Shown here: piece by piece, positions 15,768 to 22,641 of the stretch | How the letters are laid out: the number at the start of each line of letters is the position of its first letter | How positions within the stretch are numbered: the stretch's first letter is position 1 | From: a virus | Reading direction: 5' to 3' (one strand) | Virus record (IMG/VR): IMGVR_UViG_3300031973_000739 | Location: 1 to 48,952 of that record | DNA length: 48,952 bases | The notes under the pieces: model-generated | What the model was told of the DNA's origin: nothing | Seen by the model: only the letters and a program-made list of their open reading frames with translations | Databases searched by the model: none | Translations under genes and position numbers: made by a program

Positions 15768-15959
15768 ATGTCTGTAGAAGAAATGGCTCAAGCCCATCTA
15801 AATACAATACAAAAGACAATAGTAGATCTGCAAAACCAGAGAGTAACTATTGAAAATGAAATTGTTAGGCTTACTGAATACTTGCAACGAGGCGCGATGT
15901 TATTAGAAGAACGTCAAAACTTGTCAAGTACAGCAACTGTTAGTGATTCTAGTTTATAA
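15768..15959 (+). CDS. Small coiled-coil protein
   Basis: 63 aa from ATG 15768, set by GGAGG at 15754-15758 (the frame opens at a TTG 15 bases earlier, which overlaps that site). Residues about 10-50 (TIQKTIVDLQNQRVTIENEI then VRLTEYLQRG) form a clear heptad coiled coil, followed by a Ser/Thr-rich tail. Likely oligomeric; function unknown. Confidence 0.6.
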   Translation: MSVEEMAQAHLNTIQKTIVDLQNQRVTIENEIVRLTEYLQRGAMLLEERQNLSSTATVSDSSL

Positions 15960-15971
15960 GAGGAGTTTTAT

Positions 15972-16289
15972 ATGAATGTTAGTAATGTAATTGAAAAGTT
16001 GAATGGTGTCGCTCATTCGTACCACTGGGATGTTGACAACAAGCGTGTTGTTGCAACTCTGCGTAGTGGTAGCTATCGTGGGCATACACTAAATCCATTG
16101 ACAGCTTTAGCTCATAAGGCTGGTCATGGAGTTTTTGAAAATACGAGGGATGGCACTGAATATGCTGCAAGCCTTTTGGGTATTCCTCGTAGCACTGCTA
16201 GAGCGATTTATAGTGCAACACTTGGCACTCACAATCGTGGTAATACACAGGTGCTTCGTGGTAAAATTAGATCTGCATTGGAGGTATAG
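15972..16289 (+). CDS. Unknown protein, probably well expressed
   Basis: 105 aa, basic. LLGIPRSTARAIYSATLGTHNR resembles a helix-turn-helix region (split here as LLGIPRSTARAIY and SATLGTHNR), and PLTALAHKAGHG precedes it, so DNA binding is possible. GAGGAG sits well before the ATG. Six of its nine arginines are CGT, whereas most genes here prefer AGA, suggesting selection for efficient translation or a different origin. It lies directly upstream of ssb. Confidence 0.55.
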   Translation: MNVSNVIEKLNGVAHSYHWDVDNKRVVATLRSGSYRGHTLNPLTALAHKAGHGVFENTRDGTEYAASLLGIPRSTARAIYSATLGTHNRGNTQVLRGKIRSALEV

Positions 16290-16292
16290 CGT

Positions 16293-16628
16293 ATGAATAT
16301 GAATCATTGGAATGGAGCGGGTAGACTTACTAGAGACGCTGACTTTAGCGAAACTCAAAAAGGTACGTCAATGTCTAAATTCCGTATGGCTGTAAACGAC
16401 AGAAGGAACGATGATACCCTGTATCTAAATGTTCTATGCTTTGGCAAAATGGCTGAAGCTTTAAAAGATCATCTTAAGAGAGGTAGATTAGTAGGAGTGC
16501 AAGGAAAGATTAAGATAGACGATTATCAAGACAAAGAGGGTAATCCAAGAAATTCGGTATGCGTTATGGCAGATGAAATTTCTCTTGGACCTCAAAGTGC
16601 CTCTACGCAGGAGAAAAATGATAGTTAA
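16293..16628 (+). CDS. ssb: Single-stranded DNA-binding protein
   Basis: Binds and protects single-stranded DNA during replication. OB-fold features in order: WNGAGRLTRDADFSET, SMSKFRMAVNDRR, LYLNVLCFGKMAEALKDHL, and KRGRLVGVQGKIKIDDYQDKEGN (two parts: RGRLVGVQGKI and DDYQDKEGN). At 111 aa it lacks the long linker of bacterial SSB and ends in EKNDS instead of the usual acidic DxDIPF tip, so it may not recruit host SSB partners. It is followed 23 bases later by an intrinsic terminator. Confidence 0.92.
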   Translation: MNMNHWNGAGRLTRDADFSETQKGTSMSKFRMAVNDRRNDDTLYLNVLCFGKMAEALKDHLKRGRLVGVQGKIKIDDYQDKEGNPRNSVCVMADEISLGPQSASTQEKNDS

Positions 16629-16651
16629 CTCAATCTAATCATCCGATCTAG

Positions 16652-16692
16652 AATAGCCCGATGCGTTTATTCGTTTTCGGGCTATTTTTTTT
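16652..16692 (+). terminator. Intrinsic terminator after ssb
   Basis: AATAGCCCGA (16652-16661) pairs perfectly with TCGGGCTATT (16677-16686), with a 15-base loop and a run of eight T (16685-16692). A textbook rho-independent terminator, 24 bases after the ssb stop. Confidence 0.95.
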
Positions 16693-16703
16693 CAACTATA
16701 CGA

Positions 16704-16731
16704 TTGACTTTGCCGATAGTAGTGTTATACT
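16704..16731 (+). promoter_or_regulatory. Sigma70-type promoter after the ssb terminator
   Basis: TTGACT (16704-16709), a 16-base spacer and TATACT (16726-16731), followed by AAAGGAG and ATG 16751. It starts a new transcription unit immediately after the terminator. Confidence 0.8.
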
Positions 16732-16750
16732 TGAAACAAAGGAGAAAATT

Positions 16751-17206
16751 ATGAATCCACAACCAGAATTTTTAGAAGTTCTTCCGGTTACAATTGGTTT
16801 TTGCTTGATGGTTCTGTGGTTTGCTGCTAATCCTAAGAATCATTACAAATTTTCAGATAAATTTACACTCGCTGAGTGGGTAGACGAGTCGCCTACTGAG
16901 CATCCAAAACCACCACCAGTTCCTACTGTAGATGTATCGTTGTATTGTAAAGAGAGTAAGAAGTCTACACATACAAAGAAATCTAATATTAATGCGTCTA
17001 GAAAGCCTTCAAAACAATCTAAGCCAACAAAATCTCGCAACCATAATGGTTATACAGATTTACAACAAGACTGTTTTGATGCATTGAAGTCATTAGGTAT
17101 TAAAAGCGTAAAAGAAAGAAAATACATCGTAAGCAAAACTTTCAATGAACATGATCCAAAAACTATTCAAGAATTTCTTACAATTACAATGAGTAGGAGT
17201 TGCTAA
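16751..17206 (+). CDS. Membrane-anchored protein with a RuvA domain III-like C-terminus
   Basis: 151 aa from ATG 16751 (AAAGGAG upstream; the frame's earlier opening runs through the terminator and promoter). Residues about 10-26 (VLPVTIGFCLMVLWFAA) form one membrane span. A Pro/Lys/Ser-rich linker follows, then a compact helical segment from LQQDCFDALKSLGIKSVKER to FNEHDPKTIQEFL. That segment resembles the small three-helix domain at the C-terminus of RuvA, which contacts the branch-migration motor. The resemblance is by eye; the domain could simply be a helical adaptor. It ends in a TAATG junction. Confidence 0.55.
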   Translation: MNPQPEFLEVLPVTIGFCLMVLWFAANPKNHYKFSDKFTLAEWVDESPTEHPKPPPVPTVDVSLYCKESKKSTHTKKSNINASRKPSKQSKPTKSRNHNGYTDLQQDCFDALKSLGIKSVKERKYIVSKTFNEHDPKTIQEFLTITMSRSC

Positions 17207-17742
17207 TGAATAATCTAAAGAATATGAGAACTTACTTGGCTGGAGCTATGGATAGAGTAGTTGACGGTGGTATTGGATGGAGAAATGCGATTACACCAAT
17301 GTTACAAGAATTGAGCGTCAGCGTTATAAACCCTTGTGATAAACCTATAGAATCTGCAAAAGAAGGTCCAGATACTAGAACTATAATAGAATATTATAAA
17401 CAAACTGGACAGTTTCATAAAATTAGAGAAGAATATGGACACATAAGAAATGCAGATCTAAGATGTGTCGATGTATCTGATTTTGTTATAGCTAATATAA
17501 ATATGAATGTACACATGTGTGGCTCATACGAAGAAATAGCTACAGCTAATAGACAGAAGAAACCAATTTTAGTATGGTGCGAACAAGGCAAAATGGCAGC
17601 ACCTAACTGGTTGTTTTTTATGCTGCCACATGAACACATATTCAGCAGCATGGATTCAATGTTGGCTTACTTATACGATGTATCAAAATGTGAAGATACA
17701 GGAAAATTAAAAAGATGGTTTTTCTTTAAGGAGGAAAAATGA
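17206..17742 (+). CDS. Nucleoside 2-deoxyribosyltransferase-like protein
   Basis: 178 aa. TYLAGAMD (8-15) at the N-terminus, then RNADLRCVDVSDFVIANINM and CGSYEEIATANRQKKPILVW, are the three blocks of the nucleoside 2-deoxyribosyltransferase fold, where the Asp after SD and the Glu in SYEE carry catalysis. Proteins of this fold either salvage deoxyribose or bind nucleotides without that reaction. GGAG at 17196-17199 fixes ATG 17206 over the TTG at 17200. The C-terminal KRWFFFKEEK is basic. Confidence 0.72.
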   Translation: MNNLKNMRTYLAGAMDRVVDGGIGWRNAITPMLQELSVSVINPCDKPIESAKEGPDTRTIIEYYKQTGQFHKIREEYGHIRNADLRCVDVSDFVIANINMNVHMCGSYEEIATANRQKKPILVWCEQGKMAAPNWLFFMLPHEHIFSSMDSMLAYLYDVSKCEDTGKLKRWFFFKEEK

Positions 17743-18809
17743 TAAATGTCATAGCACCAATAAATCCTTTAGGTTATGGGATTGCTGGATTAAATATAAC
17801 AAAACAACTGATAAATATAACTGATGTGGCACTCTGGGTCATTGGTCAAGCTCAGTTAGACAGTCAGCTAGATGCAGATGCATTGAGTAAAGCTGCAAAA
17901 AACACTGCCCTCTTTGACATTGACGCTCCATGTTTAAAAATTTGGCATCAACATGATATGGCTATGTTTGTTGGTCGTGGAGAAAGAATAGGATTTCCCA
18001 TATTTGAACTGGACTCATTCAACGAAGTAGAAAAACATAACCTAAATTCACTAGATAGAATTTTCGTATGCTCACAATGGGCTAAAGACATTGTTCTGAA
18101 AGATATTAATATTAGTGAGAATAAGGTGAATGTAGTTCCTTTGGGGGTTGACAGCAATTTATTTCAACCAAGTGAATCAAAATCAACAAAAACTATATTT
18201 TTTAACTGTGGTAAATGGGAAATCAGAAAAGGCCATGATATTTTAGTTAATATATTTAACAAGGCTTTTAATGAAGATGATGATGTGGAACTGTGGATGA
18301 TGACTACAAATCCGTTTTTATCTCCAGAAGAAGACCAACAATGGAAAAATCTGTATTTAAACAGTAAATTAGGAGATAAAATTAAGTTTATTGATAGGGT
18401 CGCTACACACAATGAAGTGTATAATATTATGCGCAGAACCGATTGTGGCATCTTCCCATCTAAAGCAGAGGGTTGGAATCTAGAATTATTGGAGATGCTT
18501 TCTTGTGGCAAAACGGTTATTACCACTAATTACACAGCGCATACAGAATTCTGTACAGATGAAAATTCCTACTTAGTGAATATTAAAGACAAAGAACCTG
18601 CATATGATGGAAAATGGTTCAATGGTGATACTGGGTCGTGGGCAAAGATATCTGACACAGAAATAGATTTATTTGTGGATTACATGAGAGATGTCCATAA
18701 TCGTAAGTGTAATAACAAACTGGGTTTAAATGAAAATGGAGTTAAAACAGCTAAGAGTTTTAGTTGGGCTAATTCTGCCTCAACCATTAAAGAGATAATA
18801 AATGGATAA
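17739..18809 (+). CDS. GT4-family (group 1) glycosyltransferase
   Basis: 356 aa, GT-B fold. The N-terminal INPLGYGIAGLN loop, RIFVCSQWAKD (107-117), VPLGVD (133-138), the donor-site lysine in WEIRKGHD (K164), and EGWNLELLE (244-252), which equals the ExFGxxxxE motif, are all present. It is isolated among DNA and regulatory genes, away from the two sugar blocks, so it may glucosylate DNA, a protein or a sugar lipid; nothing decides. Starts at an ATGA junction. Confidence 0.85.
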   Translation: MINVIAPINPLGYGIAGLNITKQLINITDVALWVIGQAQLDSQLDADALSKAAKNTALFDIDAPCLKIWHQHDMAMFVGRGERIGFPIFELDSFNEVEKHNLNSLDRIFVCSQWAKDIVLKDINISENKVNVVPLGVDSNLFQPSESKSTKTIFFNCGKWEIRKGHDILVNIFNKAFNEDDDVELWMMTTNPFLSPEEDQQWKNLYLNSKLGDKIKFIDRVATHNEVYNIMRRTDCGIFPSKAEGWNLELLEMLSCGKTVITTNYTAHTEFCTDENSYLVNIKDKEPAYDGKWFNGDTGSWAKISDTEIDLFVDYMRDVHNRKCNNKLGLNENGVKTAKSFSWANSASTIKEIING

Positions 18810-19143
18810 TACAGAAGAAAAATTTGATGATGAAACTCTGGCAGCGATTACCTATCTAGCAAATGAAGAAGATGGCGAGATAGTAATTGATGTTGCTTTG
18901 TCAGATTATGACGAAAAATCCGCAAAAGCGTTATGTTCTATTCTAAGAGTATTGTCTAACGAAGCATCCATTCTAGAGACGATAAGCATAATCAAGGACT
19001 CTCTGATAGCAGCTGGAAAACAAGAGATGTTAATACAAATTTTGGCAGAAGTTGGAGCAATCGCAACTGACAAAGCATACAAAAAAAAGAATGATCAAAA
19101 TAATGATGACAAACCTTGCATATCTCCTTCAGATATGCTTTAA
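18802..19143 (+). CDS. Acidic helical protein of unknown function
   Basis: 113 aa, strongly acidic at the N-terminus (DNTEEKFDDETLAA), with amphipathic helices in the middle (SAKALCSILRVLSNEASILE) and a charged KKKNDQNNDD tail. No recognised family. It overlaps the glycosyltransferase by eight bases and is followed by an AAAGGAG site for the next gene. Confidence 0.5.
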   Translation: MDNTEEKFDDETLAAITYLANEEDGEIVIDVALSDYDEKSAKALCSILRVLSNEASILETISIIKDSLIAAGKQEMLIQILAEVGAIATDKAYKKKNDQNNDDKPCISPSDML

Positions 19144-19156
19144 TAAAGGAGAAAAT

Positions 19157-19579
19157 GTGTCAACTAAAAAAACCACTAAAAGAAGAATTGGATGGCAAAA
19201 GTATGAAGATTTACTAGAAAAACAAATCTCATCCCCAATGCTCAAAACTATTATACAGCAAATGATTTCATATGGTGGCAACGAGGATGAGCTTGACGAA
19301 GCAGAAGAAGATCTTTATACTAGTACTGGGCCACAGTCTGATTTACCTTTACTTCCTATCAGTCAACAATTGATGGATGATATGGCTATGCTTTCTAATT
19401 TTGATTGTTGGATTGGTCACACAAACTTTGATATTACTAAAGACATAAAATCCAAATTGAATAAAACAGAAGGCGTAGAATTACTAAAAATTATTAGTAG
19501 GTACAGGTTTTTTGTTGGTGTTGGGCAAATGTTTGATTTTAAACAGGTTCGTAAAAATATTGAAATTAATATTATATAA
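19157..19579 (+). CDS. Unknown protein with GTG start
   Basis: 140 aa when started at GTG 19157, supported by AAAGGAG (19145-19151); an ATG at 19052 would bury most of the N-terminus in the previous gene. Basic N-terminus (STKKTTKRRIGWQKYEDLL), an acidic stretch (GGNEDELDEAEEDLY), then LPLLPISQQLMDDMAMLSNF and a helical C-terminal half. It precedes the sigma-like gene by 11 bases, so it might be its partner, for example an adaptor or inhibitor; this is inference from position only. Confidence 0.5.
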   Translation: MSTKKTTKRRIGWQKYEDLLEKQISSPMLKTIIQQMISYGGNEDELDEAEEDLYTSTGPQSDLPLLPISQQLMDDMAMLSNFDCWIGHTNFDITKDIKSKLNKTEGVELLKIISRYRFFVGVGQMFDFKQVRKNIEINII

Positions 19580-19589
19580 AGGAGATTAT

Positions 19590-20072
19590 ATGAGCGATGA
19601 TACTTGCATGAATACTAAAATTGAAAATGCTCTGATGGACAAGGATATTAGTAAAATAATGACCAAGGCAACAAGACCATTTTTAAATCAACTAAATAGT
19701 GAGGATGTTTATACGTGTAAAATAAATGCATTATGGAAATCCTTTCTAAATTATGATCCTGATTTTGGTACTAAGTTTACCACCTATTTGTACACTGGTG
19801 TGTTTATTGAGTGTTTAAAAGCTGCCAAATTCTTGGAAAAATCTAAGAGGTTTAAACAACTTCACGATGGCGTTACAGTAGAAAATAATGATTATGAGCT
19901 ATTTGTAGACATACTGGACGAGGCTGAAAACGGTCAGGAAAAGAACATGATAATTGATAAAATGTCCAAAATGACCAATAAAGAACTCAGTGCAAAATAT
20001 GGTCTAGGAAAAGAAACCATGCGTAAAAAAATGAAGAAAATAACCAGCAAATTTCGTCACAAATTCACGTAA
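19590..20072 (+). CDS. Sigma70-like RNA polymerase sigma factor (phage late-type candidate)
   Basis: 160 aa from ATG 19590 (AAGGAG upstream). Residues about 38-80 (ALWKSFLNYDPDFGTKFTTY plus LYTGVFIECLKAAKF) match the shape of sigma region 2, where the core-binding and -10-recognition helices normally read ALxKAxxxFDPxxGxxFxTYA. After a spacer, 125-150 (MSKMTNKELSAKYGLGKETM) is a helix-turn-helix like region 4. A short two-domain protein of this kind is what gp55-type late sigma factors look like. It is immediately followed by a TATAAT element and the virion gene block, supporting a role in late transcription. Confidence 0.65.
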   Translation: MSDDTCMNTKIENALMDKDISKIMTKATRPFLNQLNSEDVYTCKINALWKSFLNYDPDFGTKFTTYLYTGVFIECLKAAKFLEKSKRFKQLHDGVTVENNDYELFVDILDEAENGQEKNMIIDKMSKMTNKELSAKYGLGKETMRKKMKKITSKFRHKFT

Positions 20073-20074
20073 TG

Positions 20075-20083
20075 GTGTATAAT
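20075..20083 (+). promoter_or_regulatory. Candidate late-type -10 element (GTGTATAAT)
   Basis: GTGTATAAT at 20075-20083 falls right after the sigma-like gene and about 75 bases before the first virion-type gene; no -35 match lies 15-19 bases upstream. The same nonamer occurs at 11249-11257 before the HNH gene, again without a correctly spaced -35. A second, weak TTGCTT (20119-20124) to TATATA (20140-20145) pair lies closer to the gene. Confidence 0.4.
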
Positions 20084-20157
20084 TTATTAGGAATAGGACT
20101 AAAAAGGATGAGTGGACATTGCTTTTAACACAATTACATTATATACGGAGATGATAT

Positions 20158-20829
20158 ATGTCTACTACAGCTGCAAAACAAGCTGGTGGTGCTGAAAAAG
20201 TTGATGGCGGTACAGTCGTCAATGCAGGTACTCCAGCGTCAGATAGTCCTATTACTGACACGCTAAATCCCAATGAGCTAGCTACAGGTTCTGAGTACGG
20301 CTCACAGGTTATTGCTAACGACGGTGGAGATACACCGGGGTTCACAGATCCTGCTGGCGTAACCACTGCTAAATCTGCTGGTACGGGTGGTTTGGCTTAT
20401 TTTCCAACCAAAGAAGAAAGAAATTTCCTTATTAAAGGTGCTGGAGCCACTGGTGCTGGTAAAATTAATAATGATGCTTCAACGCTTCTAACCATTCCCG
20501 GCGCACAATACGATAGCGTTGGTGTTGATGGAATTCATGAAACTGTCTCGACACGCAGAATTGGAAGTGCCTCTGATGTAGCTTTTGATGTCCTTGCTGT
20601 TCCTAGCAGCGGTGTTGTTCCGGGCAGGACCAAGGGTTCAAATGCTGGGGATGCACAAAACTTTGTACAAGCTGGCGATGGAAGCACTGCTGCCACGGAT
20701 GATGCAGGGACTCCAACAAGAGCTGTTCCGGGTGAACTTACCTATCACTTTGGTGGTCTTGGTAAGGCTACAACGGATGAGTACAAGGCTAGAGATGCAT
20801 TTGAAGACGCAACTGATACGTCTTCATAA
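20158..20829 (+). CDS. Probable virion structural protein (Gly/Ala/Thr-rich)
   Basis: 223 aa, very rich in Gly, Ala, Thr, Ser and Asp, with no cysteine and few large hydrophobics. It contains FPTKEERNFLIKGAGATGAG and repeated short glycine turns. This composition is typical of phage head-decoration, tail or neck proteins, although no family is recognised. CGGAG precedes ATG 20158, a probable late promoter lies upstream and a stable hairpin follows 25 bases after the stop. It is therefore likely its own, strongly expressed unit. Confidence 0.55.
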   Translation: MSTTAAKQAGGAEKVDGGTVVNAGTPASDSPITDTLNPNELATGSEYGSQVIANDGGDTPGFTDPAGVTTAKSAGTGGLAYFPTKEERNFLIKGAGATGAGKINNDASTLLTIPGAQYDSVGVDGIHETVSTRRIGSASDVAFDVLAVPSSGVVPGRTKGSNAGDAQNFVQAGDGSTAATDDAGTPTRAVPGELTYHFGGLGKATTDEYKARDAFEDATDTSS

Positions 20830-20853
20830 TTTATTTTGTTTAAGCAAAAAGAT

Positions 20854-20875
20854 GCGCCCTTCAAACGAAGGGCGT
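20854..20875 (+). terminator. Stable hairpin after the 20158 gene
   Basis: CGCCCTTC (20855-20862) and GAAGGGCG (20867-20874) form a perfect eight-pair stem with an AAAC loop. On the + strand no T-run follows (TGTCTACA), so termination there would be weak; on the - strand the hairpin is followed by CATCTTTTTG and would be a good terminator. It may act as a bidirectional or processing hairpin. Confidence 0.6.
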
Positions 20876-20902
20876 GTCTACATTATATAAAGAGGCAAAA
20901 AA

Positions 20903-21493
20903 GTGACAGAATTAAATCCAGAAATAATAACAATTATATTTGGAGGAGTAAGCGGTGGAATTGGGCTTATTACTATATTTTGGAAGAAGTTTTTAAAGCC
21001 AATAGTAAAATTATGCAAAAATCAAGATCTTTTTATGGAGTCTGTGGCTGAAATAAAAAAAGAACTTACAACTAATGGTGGAAGTAGCCTAAAAGATGCT
21101 ATAATATCTATGGGCAAAAGTTGTGAAAGGATAGAAGAAAGACAAAAAGTTATCATACAAAGAACTAAAGCTGCCTTACACTACAGTGGCGCTGCTTTGT
21201 TTGAGACAGATGAAGACGGAAGAATGATATGGAGCAATGCTAATTTTTTCAAATATCTACCAGCGGGTGGAACGCATCTTGAAGGATTTGATTGGCTGAA
21301 TATTATTCATGAAGACGAAAGAGAAGATGTCTTAAAAGAATTTATATCTTGTTTAACAATGAATAGAAGATTCTCAAGACCAGCAAAAAATTTCGATGGA
21401 CAAGAAATAAGATTTTTAGGTTATCCTTATCGTATAGACGAGGATAAACATGGAGGTTTCCTAGTAAGTGTTTCAAAAACTGAAGAGGTATAA
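20903..21493 (+). CDS. Membrane-anchored PAS-domain protein
   Basis: 196 aa from GTG 20903 (AAAGAGG upstream). One N-terminal membrane span (about residues 8-27), a charged coiled-coil-like region (30-90), then a PAS fold at about 95-193: ALFETDEDGRMIWSNANFF, GFDWLNIIHEDEREDVLKEF and EIRFLGYPYRIDEDKHGGFL are the typical strand-helix-strand sequence. No kinase, cyclase or other output domain follows. PAS domains sense ligands or redox state, or mediate pairing. A PAS domain between a virion gene and a holin-like gene suggests a sensor or timing part of lysis, which is speculative. Confidence 0.72.
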   Translation: MTELNPEIITIIFGGVSGGIGLITIFWKKFLKPIVKLCKNQDLFMESVAEIKKELTTNGGSSLKDAIISMGKSCERIEERQKVIIQRTKAALHYSGAALFETDEDGRMIWSNANFFKYLPAGGTHLEGFDWLNIIHEDEREDVLKEFISCLTMNRRFSRPAKNFDGQEIRFLGYPYRIDEDKHGGFLVSVSKTEEV

Positions 21494-21495
21494 AA

Positions 21496-21717
21496 ATGTC
21501 AGATAATAATAATTCACCAGCATTTAGTCTTAACGTAGCAGATGTACTTGATATTGCTAAGAACACTGCGCTAGTAGCATTGGCTGCTGGCCTTACTTAT
21601 CTTGGTGAAAATCTTGGAAATCTAGACTTGGGAAATGCGGGTGTTATGCTTGTGCCAATTGCAGCAGTTGTAATTAATACTGTTGTTAAATGGGCTAAGA
21701 ATAACACATCGGAGTAA
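21496..21717 (+). CDS. Holin-like small membrane protein
   Basis: 73 aa with two hydrophobic segments (NTALVALAAGLTYLGENLG and AGVMLVPIAAVVINTVVKW), a polar N-terminus and a charged C-terminus. Size and topology fit a class II holin, a membrane pore that times lysis. It lies three bases after the PAS gene and four bases before the papain-like protease gene. No sequence family is recognised, so holin is a topology-based guess. Confidence 0.5.
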   Translation: MSDNNNSPAFSLNVADVLDIAKNTALVALAAGLTYLGENLGNLDLGNAGVMLVPIAAVVINTVVKWAKNNTSE

Positions 21718-21720
21718 AAA

Positions 21721-22641
21721 ATGTTTAATACACCGCGAGATATCTTGAAAGCTTACAAGGATGGTCTTGTAGGCTCATGGTGCGATCCAGAAGATACTGA
21801 TAAACTTTTGGGAGAGTTGCCACACCCACTATTTGGTGTAGCTGCTTCTGATTTGTATAGTAGTGGCAAAGGGAAAGTTGCTTTACTCTATAAATCTGCA
21901 CAAAAATATGATCCCACCTTTGGTCCTCATGAGCGACAAACCACAGGTGACTGTGTTTCACACTCTACACGCACAGCGGTAGATGTAACTCGCTGCCACG
22001 AAATTGTTGGGGGAGACAGAGAAGATTTTGTTGCTAGAGGAGCTACAGAAGCTATTTATGGTTCTCGCGGTCATGGTGGTCAAGGAATGTCATGCTCTGT
22101 CGCTGCTAGATTTGTACATCAAAATGGTGGCATTCTAGTAAGAAAAGATTATGGATTTGTTGATTTATCTAAATATAATAGTAGAATAGGTACAAACTGG
22201 GGAAGAAGTGGTGTACCTAAACAAGTAAAAGAAGAAGGCAAGAAACATCAAGTAAAAACTATTAGTCTTGTAAAATCTGTAGACGAAGCAAGAGATGCTA
22301 TTGCTAACGGGTATGCTTTAAGTGTCTGTAGTAATTATGGATTTTCCTCACGCCGTAGTGAACATGGTATAGCAAAAAAAAGCGGGTCTTGGAATCACGC
22401 AATGGCATGGGTGGCGATGGACGACTCTCATGAGATATATAAGGAAACATTATTCTTAATTCAAAATAGCTGGGGAGCATTTAATAGTGGTCCCAAAAGA
22501 TTTGATCAACCAGACGGATCATTTTGGATTAGAGAAAGAGATGCTGCTGGTATGCTCAATCAAAATGGAGCTTGGGCATTTAGTGACGTAGATGGCTTTC
22601 CACCACGAAAAGTAGATTGGACTATCGACGAGGTATTTTAA
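21721..22641 (+). CDS. Papain-like (C1-type) cysteine protease
   Basis: 306 aa. Catalytic Cys78 in QTTGDCVSHSTRTAVD, His226 in GSWNHAMAWVAMDD and Asn249 in LIQNSWG reproduce the Cys-His-Asn order and the NSWG signature of C1 peptidases. There is no signal peptide and no propeptide-like extension. In a phage this could mature virion proteins, act on host proteins or cleave peptide cross-links in the cell wall; position beside a holin-like gene and just before fibre genes allows all three. The 3' end forms a TAATG junction with the fibre gene. Confidence 0.8.
   Translation: MFNTPRDILKAYKDGLVGSWCDPEDTDKLLGELPHPLFGVAASDLYSSGKGKVALLYKSAQKYDPTFGPHERQTTGDCVSHSTRTAVDVTRCHEIVGGDREDFVARGATEAIYGSRGHGGQGMSCSVAARFVHQNGGILVRKDYGFVDLSKYNSRIGTNWGRSGVPKQVKEEGKKHQVKTISLVKSVDEARDAIANGYALSVCSNYGFSSRRSEHGIAKKSGSWNHAMAWVAMDDSHEIYKETLFLIQNSWGAFNSGPKRFDQPDGSFWIRERDAAGMLNQNGAWAFSDVDGFPPRKVDWTIDEVF

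Noticed and set aside
16661-16750. Upstream extension of the 16751 protein
   Set aside because: The extra 30 codons run through an intrinsic terminator and a promoter, and AAAGGAG supports the ATG at 16751.
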